The notes below the pieces were generated by a model. That model was not told the origin of the DNA. It did no database searches and was given only the letters and a program-made list of their open reading frames with translations. This document shows, piece by piece, positions 1 to 12,500 of a stretch of DNA of 64,000 bases. Origin of the DNA: Trochalopteron elliotii (Eukaryota; Chordata; Aves; Passeriformes; Leiothrichidae); the NCBI GenBank assembly GCA_024734555.1, contig JANPWX010020199.1, positions 3,167,150 to 3,231,149 on the forward strand, written 5' to 3'. Made by a program: the position numbers and the translations under genes. The stretch's first letter is position 1. The number at the start of each line of letters is the position of its first letter.

Positions 1-375
1 AGCAGTTACGACTTGTACACAATAGAGATAAATTGAAGACACACATATGAAAATTCATCTCATTCCTCTCTCATATAGGACTCAATGCCTCATGCTCGCT
101 AGGCAGAACTACTACCACCAGGCTGTACCTTGCACATAAATCAATTCCCTGTCCCTCCCGTCTGGTATACTCTCTAGCTATATTTTAGCTGGATTGATGC
201 CTATGTCTTTCAAGGCCCATCCTCCTCCACACCAATCTCCACTGGTCATCGTGCTGGCACTGCACCACTCTGGAAACTCCTGAGTCAGGCATTGTCCAGT
301 GATGGTGAAGTAAGGAAAAGAAGCCTTGCAGGAGCAGACAGCAGAGAAAGCAGTAACTCTAATAAAAAGAATTAC
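1..375. other. ADGRV1 intron 14, partial
   Basis: Intronic sequence downstream of exon 14 on the minus strand. A 67-codon open frame at 178-381 (minus) does not match any VLGR1 segment, and I see no acceptor with the next expected motif. No other feature recognised. Confidence 0.6.
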
Positions 376-556
376 CAGCATAGATGATTTCTCCTTTACT
401 TTCCTTTATTGTTACTGATAGTTCATCAGGTAGAAACTGAATGACACCATGTGGATCATCATTCTTCAAAATGGTTATATTGACTCTTGTGGCATTCCCC
501 AGCTTGCCTGACATTTCACTGTAGCCACTGAGCACAACAGCATATGCCTCATCCAG
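376..556 (-). CDS. ADGRV1: ADGRV1 coding exon 14 (last exon in window)
   Basis: Residues 852-911 plus one base (181 bases). Acceptor CTCTCTTCCAG, donor GCTG|GTAATT. It reads [32 protein letters not shown] and [10 protein letters not shown]. It was too short to show as a long ORF and was found by following the phase and similarity to VLGR1. Exon 15 is not visible between here and position 1. Confidence 0.93.
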
Positions 557-3500
557 CTGGAAGAGAGAAACTCAGTCAGAATAAAAAGATTTATTCAGCA
601 GAAAGAGAGGACAATTTCAACAAAAGAAAATTACACACATTTTCTACATGCACAATGGTTTTGGACATCTTTGTCATATGTAACAGTAGAAGTACAGGTT
701 TTAAAACCACTGACATTAAACTAATTTAAAAAGAATTTGCCAGCTTTCATTTTTAATCTAATGTGATTTTGTACTTCATATATTTCTTGGGAAAAAAACT
801 CACAGGAGATGCATCATGGAACACTAGAACAAGTATTGTCTGCATCTACACAGGAAATATTAGGGACTGGGGAGCACTGAGTTCAATGAGCAGGTATTTA
901 CCAAAAAAGGAACAAAAAGAAAGTGACTGTTCATACAGCACTCAATTAAACAGTGGCATTCTATAGTACAGAATGTCATGGATGCAAAAAGCTCAGATGG
1001 ATGAGAAGTTAAGCTTCAATTTACAAAAAATAAAAATCCACTGAGACCTATTAAAGCCAAAGATACTTTCTAGTTATCCAGGAATCCCTGGTTTGGAGAC
1101 TGGAAATACATTCTGTAGAAAAGCATTGCACACTTGTTCTGCTCCCATATATTTTCCTGTATTTTAATAAGTGACAAACTGTTATGCTGTGAACACAACT
1201 TGAAGAAAGGAAATTTTTCATTTCTACCTCTGGAATCCCATCCATCCTTGTCAAAAGAGTAATTATGATCTCTCTTTCCCCAGGCTTAAATTCCAGAATT
1301 CCTGTGCTTCCATAAAACTCATTATTGTCCCTGGGTTCTACAGTGTATCGCAGAAACTGCCTGACAAGGCTCCCTCTGCTGCGGACAATCTGCAGTTCGA
1401 CAGAATCCCCCTCCTGTAAAAAAAGAAAATTCAGCATCTTACTTGCATTCTGCTAAGAGTTACTTTTCCATAATGATTAAGAAAAGTTACCCAGACAGCT
1501 ACCTTGATATTGTAGGGACCTCTGGAAGAGGGAGAAAATTCAAACACTCCTCCAGGATCATCATTTTCCAAAATAGTGATCTCACAAGTTGTAAACCCAT
1601 ACTTCAGTATTTGATTTTCCACACTGACCCTGGGAAAGGAAAAAAGGGGGGTTTGAGTGATGGTTCTTTAAGTAAGTAAATACATATCTATGTAAAGGAC
1701 ATCAGAATCTTGATTAATTTTATGAATAAATTATGAAAACAATTACCTACAAAGAATATAATAAATTAGGAAAGACACATCAGAGTGTTCCTTTCACTTG
1801 CAATAAACCCCAACCCTTGTTCTTGAAGTACCTTTTTTCTGATTATTTTTTACAGTTTATAGTTCTGGGGCTTTTTAGTCATACATGCACACAACACAAA
1901 GAAATAGAATTGTACACTAAAAATTTAAAATCACATTTAGTATTACTTTTTATTTGAATCAAAACATAAGGAATGATCCAAAATCACTCAAACAAAGAGA
2001 AGTTGTATTTCTTGCATTCATTTCCTCAGATGCAAATTTGCATTTACATTGTTTTAAGTTCATTTCACTAAAAATGCAAGAAAAGCTACTACTGAAAGAT
2101 GCATAAAGAATGCACCTTCACACTGATGACTTTGATATAGCTTGTAAATGTTGGTTTATGAATTCAGATTCATCTTCCATGTTTTCTGGAAGAAAATTTC
2201 AATGAACAAACAGGGAATATCTATTTTGAAGGATCATATGCCATGTTTATTGCATATTAAAAAATATGCCAGCAGACACAATAACTTGTGTTAACATAAA
2301 CTAAACATATACCATTCAAAAAAAAGACAACTGCTCATCTTTGATCACAGAAAACTTCTCTACAGTTCTCTGCTCAGGCATTTAGACAGGATAAATTGCA
2401 TTTCTGGCAGTTTAAGGCAATGGATCCATTATTGCAATCAAGTGCAGGTATCAAACACTGAGTCATGCATTAATATTTTTCATCATTCACAAATGCTAAA
2501 TAAACCTTCAAGCCAGAAACCCATGCCATCAAATTAAAAACCAAAGGGCAAGCAAGCATTGCCTGAAGAGATGCAGAAGACATGATTCCTGAGAGAAAAA
2601 AAAATTACTGACAGATTCTGTTCAAACTAATCACTCGTAAAACAAAGCACTGATTCACTGAAGACAAACCAAAGTTCACTGCACTTACCCAAAGTACACG
2701 ACAAACCTTTCTGTCTCTACCCTGTTAACAGAGAAAGAAAGAAGGAAAGGAAAGAAGAATAGAGGGAAAGAAAAGGGATGGGGGAAGGAATGAAAGTGCC
2801 ACTTCCTGAAATTTCAATCGTACCAGTCTTAGACAATAATAACAACAAGAGCACCACAAAGTTTTCTTTTCCCTTTCCAAACACATCATGTTCCTTTCAT
2901 GGGAACCTCTTTCCTTGGCATTTTTCTATTGACAAATGCTAGTAAGTGGGCAGTCCCTGCTAGTGAGAAATGACCTCATGACCAATTCAGGATGTCAAGG
3001 CCCATTCATGGTATATCCTACCCAGCCCTCCTCCAAGAATTCTATCACTGCCAAACTCTGTGTCTGCTCACAATTGCACCAGCAGCCCATATTTGTAACT
3101 TCACACAAAAAAAATACAATCAACATGCCTCCATTATGTGCTATTTCATCAATCTGACATAGTAATGATAAAAACCAGGTAAGTGCATTGGGAGTTATAA
3201 CGCATATATATCAAAAAACTATTTTAGCCCAAACTCACATCAAACTTTATTTTTGAAAATTTTTCAGTTCATCAGATTGCCAGAGAAAAATACCAACAAA
3301 AAAAGAAAATAAGAAAATCACCACCCCCCCAAATAAAACAAGGAAAAAAAACAGGAATAGGAAAATAAGCACATATGTTAAAACTGCCACGTCAAGTCAG
3401 ATGAAAGGACATTATTCTGCAATAACAAGTATGTCATTTCAATAACATATAGATTATTTTCTTATTGTAAAATAAATATATATTTAATATAAAACCTGGA

Positions 3501-6500
3501 TCTACCATTAAAATTGCATGAACAGATAAACAAAGCATTTATAAAGTGAAATTTTGAATTCGAAAAGAATTCAGATTCAGAATTCAATAGACATAAGAGT
3601 TCACTCCAAGGTTTGAAGTAATAAAGCAAATACACTTGCAGCTCTATTCTTTCATATAGGAGATCTGATTAAACAGAAGTTTCTTAGTTATTTCAAACAA
3701 GGCTACATTTAAAATACTATATATTGAGATATTCTCATTTCCTTCAGAAATGTATGCAAGTTTTCCAAAATCATCAAGCATTGATACCATTCAAAAAGTC
3801 AAGATGAAAATTCCAGCTAAAATTTATGCTAAATTTTTATTATATTGCTCTTAATGCTAAAATTTAATTATATCACTAAGCTGTTGGTAATATATTTGAT
3901 AGCAGAGAATACAAATCAACCATTACATCAAATGGGTTTTTGGTACATATGTACAAGCCTAAGTGTTTAAGACACAATAATCAAAAATGAAAGGACATGC
4001 AAGATATAGCATGGAGATATATCTCTTTCATTTTCATGAAGTCAGACTGCATGAGTCCAAAGCGAGCTCAGACAAAAAAGGGCCTGTTAACTGAGGAGTA
4101 GTGCTAGAATCTAGTATCATGTTGTAATGCCTGATGGCAACTCTAATGACATCCAAAGGGAAGCAGAAATTAAACAGTCCCAATGTACCCTGAGGAGGTA
4201 CTTTGAGCATCTCCAGGTATACTTTGAAAGGACTGAGAAGACTTGCAGTACTTACAACCTTTTAACAGTCACAGTGTAAATCAGACCAGAATCTCAAGTA
4301 CTTGGAAGTTAGAAAGCAACTAGTCAGATTCAGCCCATCCACTGCTAAAAGCGCTGTTTTCTTGGATTTTTCTCCAACCAAGTTTTCAAAACTAGGGCCA
4401 CTTGAGTGACTGACTGATGGATGTGACCATGTTTTCCCTGCATGACTGGCCAGACTGCTACCAGTGCTCTGACATATTAAATGTTAGTTAATATGCAAAA
4501 ACAGCAGACAGTGGTTGGTCACTGGATCAGGGTCCCCAGAGTAGCAGTCATTACACCAAGCCTGACAGAGTTCAAGAAGTTTTTGAACAATGCCCTCAGG
4601 CCCACAGTGTGTTTCTTGCGGCATCCTATGGAGGCCCAGGAGTTGGATTCTATGATCCTGATGGGTTCCTTCCAATTTTGCTTATTCTGTGATTTCATGA
4701 TAAAACAGCCTACGCAAAACAAAATAGAAGCCACAAGGCACAGGCTTCTAACTCAGATCTGCCATTACATAAGCAACAAACACAATAGGATCCCTCATGT
4801 TTACATTCTGAGGTACACATATACAAATTTTCATATCAATCCTGGACCAGGATCCATCACGGGACTTCCTGGCTCAACCTTGTTTTTTTCTTCTTGCTGT
4901 GTACTTGCCAGGCAATCACTAAGCTGTCCCTAATGTCGGTGACCATTGCCTAACTTGCCATGTGTTCCTGGCTTAACCTGCCCCACCACCACAACCTTGC
5001 CTTATGCCCTCGACTGAAGGCTGCCCCCACTTCCCATATGACAAATCTCATCTGAAAGTCTTCTCATCTGAGAAGCTCTGTCTTTAAAAATACCTTAATT
5101 ATTACTTAGCAGGAACTACAGATTAATTAGGACAACTAAGAGAAGCTTCAAAATGTTTCCTCACTTTTTTTAAAGGCATAGTACTATACAATAAGAAAAA
5201 GAAGATTTTTGACTGAGTTTAAAATAATATGACAATTATGAAATAAATATTACTGAAAATAAAATTATAATTAAGAGATGTGTTTGAATTTGATAACTTT
5301 GAACGAAGAACTGGAATTCTGAAGAAAGTGAATGTTTTGAAAACTCCACGAGAAACTGAATTGCAACTGTGAATTTGTATTAATGTTACTCTGAAAAACA
5401 CACTTCTCTAAAATCTTCCTCTTTTTTCAGGTATCTCAGAAAAGGTGCATTCAAATCGCCTGTGGAATGCTGCTCAATTTGCTTCCTCAATTTGTGTTCA
5501 CTACTTCATTTTTTTCAGGATTATCTACTGATTTAATTAGTGAACTAGCTTTAAAGAATAGTATTCAAGGAGGATTGGCCACATTATAAATTCCACAGTG
5601 TTTCTCATCAGAGAACCCTTCTCTCTGGGTTTAATCCACAATTTATTTGATTCTGGAGGCCATTTTTACTTACATTATTCAGCAAAAGATATATGATGTT
5701 ATTACTTTGAATAATGAAAGCTAGCAATAGGTGTCCAGTAACACTCATATAAATATTCTACTATCAGTTTCAAATAACTTTTTCCCTATCAAAACAATAT
5801 CTCACCAAAGCCTTGAAGTAAAAGCCAAAATTTTACAACGGAAGACTTAATTCTTATAGTATCACATATATTTCGTCATGGAAAAATTACTTAAGAAAGA
5901 TAAATACAGTTTTGAAATAGGCACTGAGCACAGGAAATCCCCAATAGAAAAATATTGCAAACTCCATTTAACAGCTTTACTTATGCCCTGAATTAAGGCA
6001 CATAGATGATATGCAGTGCTTTAAATAGGTTTTTCATGATTTGCAAACTTTTTATCATTATGTAGTCTCTTAAACACAAAAATGTCTTGATTAAATTTAG
6101 AAAAAAAATTTTAAAGTGTAAATGCAAATATAAATATAAATAAATTGTAAATATATATATATAAAAAATGTAAATAGGTTTGACTTGGGTGCTGTGCTCA
6201 GTTTTGGGTCCCGCAATTCAGCAACCATGAATTTGTATTATTGTTACTCCTGAAAACATGCTTCTCTAAAAAACTTTCTCTTCTCTGAGGTATCTCAAAA
6301 AGTGTCCTCTTCCACTGGGCAGCTTTCCAGTCACTTTTCCACAGCCTGTAGCTGTGCATGGGGTTGTTGTGACCCACCTGGAGAATCTGAGACTTAGACT
6401 TGTTGAATCTCAAACTGTTGCGGTTGGCCCATCAGCCTGTCCAGGTCCCTCTGCAGAGCTTTCCTGCCCTCCAGATCAACACTCCCATACAACTTGGTGT

Positions 6501-9500
6501 CATTCACAAATTTACTAAGGGTAAATTCCCTCATCCAGATCATCAGTAAAGATATTAAACAGTTCTGGGCCCAACACTGATCCCTGGCAGACCCCACCAG
6601 TGTCTGGCTGCCGGCTAGATGCAGCACCATTCACCACTACTCTCTGGGCCTGGCCATCCAGCCAGTTCCCAACCCAGCAAAGAGTGCTCCTGTCCAAGCC
6701 ATGGGCTGCCAGCTTATGCAGGAGAATGCTGTGGGACACAGTGATTTTGCTGAAGTCCACATAAACAACATCCACAGCCTTCCTCCAGTCCCTCAGGCAT
6801 GTCACCTGATCATAAAAGATCAACTGATCAGGCAAGACCTGCCCCTCCTAAACTCATGCTGTCTGGGTCTGATGCCCCAGGCATCCAATGACCCCACCCA
6901 AGGAGATCTGTTCCATAACCTTGCCTGGCACCAAGGTGGCCTGGAGTTCCTCAGATTCTCCTTCCAACCCTTCTCGTGAATGAGCATCACACTGGCCAAC
7001 CTCCAGCTGTCTGAGACCTCCTCAGTTAGCCACGACTGATGATAAATGATGGAGAGCAGCTTAGAGAGCTCTTACAACAGCTCCCTCTTACCCTATGAGA
7101 CCTATCCAGTCCCATAGACTCGTGACCACCTAAATAGCTCTGCCAATCACTAACTACTTTCTCCTGGATTTCAGGGGGTCTGTTGTGCTCTTCAACCTCT
7201 TCTACCATCTCAGGGAACCAGTTGCCCTGAGAATTATTGGTCTTACTGAGGCTGAAGGCTGAGGCAAAGAAGGTGTTAAGTACCTCAGCCTGTATCACAT
7301 CACAGAAATCACTAGAACTATATAATTTTCCACATTACATTGCATCAGTTTTACTTCACTGAACATACGTAATATAAATAAATTAGATACATACATGTGT
7401 ACATGGATCTGATTTATGGGAGTCATCATCAAAAGATTCTGAGCATAAACTATTTGAACACTCAAGTGTTTCTGGATTTTAATTTTCCCAAAATAAAAAT
7501 AAAATCATTTGTGTACTGCTGTTCCCAGAACTTAAAGTCCAGAGGTTTTCACTCTCAGCTGCATCCATTTAAGAAAACAACAACAATCTATGGGCCATAA
7601 GGGCCCTGGGCCTTCAGCTGTGCCAATTGCCAAATTTATAGCTGTGTATCTGCACTGGAGGCATGACAACTGCCAATAGCAGAATTTCTTGTGCAAAAGT
7701 TAAAAACAATCAGATTTCACTACAGACCTCTGGCTTTATTTATGTTTAGTTTCAATTCAGGCCTAGTAACATATGGGCAGGAATTTGAACTGAAGCTGGT
7801 CCTAAAGAAAGAAAATATGAAGAAACTTCAGCAGGTACAGGATTATCTTGCTTCTTTACAGCTCATCTGTCTTCTAGGTAAGCATATTCTTCATGATATA
7901 CATTGGTCTCCATTTTCTGGACAGCATTTATAATTATTTTTAATATCCAGGGCCTAAAGATGCTGGTCATAGAGCAAGGAAAATACTATTTTTAACGGCT
8001 TGGAAGATTTTTTTTGTAATTATGGATACAATCAAAATTCGTTTAAAACATAAACTGCCTTAATAACATCATTGAGTTGTAAATAATACATCCTTGTTAG
8101 AACTAATTTTTGTATTATTTTGTCCATGCTATTACTAATTACAATAAATAGAAATGCTTATGAACATATGTCTATGTCTATAGTTTCATTAAAGTCCGTA
8201 CATGCTCTATTTTTCTACTGACTTATGCTACAGTTTATCAAAGAGTGCCAGCACATCCACAGCACAGTGCATCTTTGTTTTCATGGTAATTCACTACTGC
8301 TGTGAGGTGCTGGCTGCCAGTCTTGGAAACTGAAATCTGTTCATCTAGAAAACACAAACCAGGCAGGAGGCAATACCAAAAGCTCACACACATCACCCTG
8401 CCATTATCATTAACCCCTGCTTTGAAGAGTCATCTCCAGTATTGAAAGGATGATCTTTGCAGATACTTCATTCTTGGCTTCTGCTCACGTTAAAGCTGGC
8501 AAATTTCACTCATAGCCTTGAGGGACACTATCCAAGTCTAGAGAAAAGTTCAGATTTTATCTGCTCCTTATTTACTTCTTTTTCCTAGGCAGACTACCTA
8601 TTCCTTACTTCACTCTCTGACCTTGCCAAGTGTGGGAAAGCTGCTTACTGCTGGCAAAATTTTTACCAGCCACTTCGTGATCAAGAGGACCTGCTACTCC
8701 CACCATACATAGCAAAAGCGGAACAGTGGTTGTGTTTGTTCAGCTGCCAATTCAATCTCCTTTTAGACATAATTTTCAAGGCATGGGATTACCATTCAGA
8801 GTAAGTGGTAGAAAGCTGTAGTTACACATACTGCAGAGCTGTCCAATATAAAAGAGTTAATCCTTTATGCTGCCAACTTCCTCTATGTACTTGTCTCTTA
8901 TCCTACCACTTCAATATTTTCGCCACTTTACACAACTTCTTCACAAATTCTATCATTATTTCTAATCTTAGTTTCTTGGCTTCTGCCAGACTCTCATAAG
9001 CTTTCAGGCAAACCAGTTTCATCCACAGGAAGAAAACAGGACTGCTTGCAACAGTCTCTGTATTTTGTCTTGAACAAGACCATCTTTTCAACACAGTGAG
9101 TATCCAAGACAGAATGAAATAATAGTGTACTAGATGCATCCACCAGCCAGCTTCTATAGAAGCAGACCAACCCTGCACTGGAACAGCACCTTTCCAGTGT
9201 GATAGAACAATGATCAAAAAACAGGATCAGCTGCAGCTTGACAAGTTGCTTTCTGGTTTACTAGTGTGCAATCTACATGAATATCTGGTGTTAATATTTC
9301 CCATGAGCTACTCTACTCTTCCTATATACAACAAGGGCACTTCTTCATAAGGTAAGGACTGTATAAGTAGTAGATGTTCAAAGCAGACACTGCAGCTGAG
9401 ACACCTCTATTAGCATGTTTCCAGAAAAATAAATGGGAAAAATATACCTTAGATTATAAGAAGGTATTAGCCAAAGTGATAGTATTTCTAAACTATATAT

Positions 9501-12500
9501 ACATCTGAATTTTTGGAAGCAGGACTGAAGAAATAGCCAAGATTCTCCTGCTAATAAAACAAAAAGGCTCCTGGATATGAAATAATTCAAGTATTCTGAG
9601 TAGTATTCACATGCAGATAAGTAACAATATCTCCTGAGGCTTAATTATCCTGCAATCTTGAGGTCACACAGAAGGGAGACCACAACACTGTGCTTCAGAA
9701 ATACCACTGCTCTCTTTGTAGCTGAGGCACATGGTAATAGTCACACTGGCCTATTTTGGAAGCCAGCAGTTTTGACAGAAATATTTAATTCTGCAACAAC
9801 ATTCAGACTATAAACCTCTTCTAAGAAAAACACAGTTATGTACTGCTTTTGTTACTATTCATTATAGTTTTCTTCATTATCTCACTAAAAATTATTTTCT
9901 GAAAATAAGTGTTATAATCAAGAGCTATAACTAAAGATCAAAGTTAAATGAACCTTTTTAGTAGCATATATTATTTTAATCAAAATATAAATATAACTAA
10001 ATCCCTATATAATAAGCAAACATGTTTTTTTACACTGATCATGAATCAAAGAAGATTTCATACACAGTCTGAATCAAGGGCCCAGTATTCCTCCAGGCAT
10101 TTATCAACACAATGGAGGCAACACCCCATAATTAATACTGTGCCAATTTTTATATATCCATTGAGTATAGCAAGTGTTACATATGAATAAAGATTAGGGT
10201 ACAATACCTGTCCAAAGTTAATAACACGGTTTCATTCATTTCAGGAATATCATCAGCTTTAATAGTAATGTTGATTGTAGTATCACTTTGCCCAGACAGG
10301 AAAACAACAGAGCCATTAAAAGGACTTATATCATCCTGTGTTACTGCCTTGTGATTAGGACCAAAGGGTTTCAAACTCCAAAACACTGTTGCTTGACCAT
10401 CAGTCCCATCTCGATGCAATGCAACAGAAACCTGTAAAGCACATGAGTCTGCTGTGACTTGCAAAACTAGATGCAAAAACAATTAACCCTTTGCAAATTA
10501 CTGTTTGAATATGAGCCTCAAAATATTCACCTTCAGTTTTTAACTTATACCTACGTATAAGATCTGAAATGAAAGATGGTACATCAATGAAAATATACAC
10601 TGAATCTTTTCTTTTTAATCATGTATTCATTATATACTTGGACATACATGTTTATATATACTCAGTGGAGGTGGCAGACTATTAATATGACAAATCACTT
10701 GGCACTCATAAACACAAAATCCCTTCTATGACTGATTTAACCAGTGTCCACCTCATCAAGACAACCTAGGTTTTAAACGTAACCATTGTAATTTACTCTG
10801 GCTGTTATAGTAGAGTTCCAGTCTGTATCTGCTTAAGGAAATCAGCAGTTTTACTCTGAGGATGAAAAGAAAGTTCTCTGATTCAGGATTTGAGGGAAGA
10901 TCTCAGTTATGACGAGTAGGGGGAAAGAGAGAAAATGTAAGAAAAGATATTTCATAAAGGGTGTCTCTGGTTGGGATTACAGTATTCAGATGGATGACAG
11001 TGCTTTTGAAAATGCTTTGGGTACTGAGAAACCAAAAAAGCATATTTATTAGAAAACAGGCCCAGCAAGCCAAACTACATATTCACATGGAAGTCAGCTG
11101 TAAAATACACAGACACTTTCATGAAATTTGGAACCAAAATCAGTCCTACCCTACAAAAGTATCTTTACAGATGGTGAAGGAAATTAAACTGTCTGCAGCA
11201 TCTTTTGCTCCACATGAGCATCAAGACCTAACCAGTTCTAGATTCTCACAGAAAAAGCAAAGCCCACCACACTCTTCAGAAGACAATCACATTAATCTTG
11301 CCTGCAATTTTTTGCCTTTTTGTTTTTTTAAAGCAAGAGAATATTTGGGATAAGATTGAACTTGGAGGATGGATTTTCTGACATTATTTTTCAAATGTTA
11401 CAGTGAATATAGCAAACTTTGCTTTCTCCAAATAAGTTTTCCATACTAAGGGACTATACAAAAAATGTTTACTTACCACTGTAGCAGGCAATTCTTCTGG
11501 CTCAGAAAGAATAATTGGAAGATTGCTGGTAAAGCCTATTTCTCCATTTGCAATATCTGGAGTAATCCTCAAAGAAATATTTCGAATCTCACCTAATCTA
11601 GGACTCACAGGTGGGATAAGAGGAATTCTATCCAGCAGCTCAACTTCTTCCAACTGTGAGAAAAAGTAAGAAAAATTTGAAAAATAAGAAGCCTGAGTAC
11701 CAAGCAAGAACTATTCTGACCTCTTGGAACAAATGTCATATGCAAGGGGCAAAACACTTCCAGAATAAATTTCTCTTACCAGCAACATTGCTATTACAAA
11801 AACGTGTAAGTAGCTGTGTAAGAAATGAAGTGAATAGTACTAAGCTGCCACAGCAGAATGGTGTACCTCTCAGACAAATCATATACACAACTAAATGTAG
11901 AGGTAGAATCAACTTTCTAAACTGAGCAATTCATTACTAGATCTATGAATTGATCTGCCAAGCACCCCAGATATTGTTCTAACTTCAGGTTTTTGCCATG
12001 CATTGATAAAAATCTGCTGAAGTCATTGCAAACACAATAAATTAGATCTTTTCATGAAGCCAAAGAGTGATTCAATCTTCTCTTTCCTCTCTCAAAAAAA
12101 TGTAAAGGCTTCTCTACTTACAATAACTAGTATGTTAGAATTACATTCAGAATTGAAAATCAGTACAAGATTTCAAAACAGTAGTCTCCTCTTACATTAC
12201 CATATTTTTTATGGTTTATTTATATTAAGAAGTAGAAAAATGTTTATTCTATCTTTGAATGGAAAATACCATTCACTTAGCCCATCAGCATCACTGACAT
12301 GACAAGGAAAGCAAGATTTTTTTCCTTGTTCAGCTTTATCATTATGATTCAGGACAGCTCATGTCACAATACACAGAACTTCAATTTCTTCAGAGGGCAT
12401 TATAGCAAGTTTATTGAAAGACAGATTCTTTCTATACAGTGTTCCAGTACAATTAATTGTACACCACCTTTTTGTAAACATCTCTACCAGTAAACAAGTT

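Larger units (their letters stand above)
1630..10207. other. ADGRV1 intron 11 (8.6 kb)
   Basis: A long intron between exons 11 and 12. It holds a purine-rich GAAA/GGAAA tract near 2725-2790, a CR1 3' end (4495-4685), a decayed CR1 body (6183-7300) and a pair of related non-CR1 segments (5363-5446 and 6221-6306). The rest is AT-rich with no recognised gene; open frames inside it have no family match. Confidence 0.8.

Noticed and set aside
178..381. Cys/Trp-rich 67-codon open frame on the minus strand next to ADGRV1 exon 14.
   Set aside because: It does not continue the ADGRV1 phase or match the expected next exon, and no family was recognised.
7691..7933. 80-codon plus-strand frame in ADGRV1 intron 11 with a K/L/E-rich middle.
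   Set aside because: No similarity recognised, no splice or promoter context; consistent with a chance ORF.
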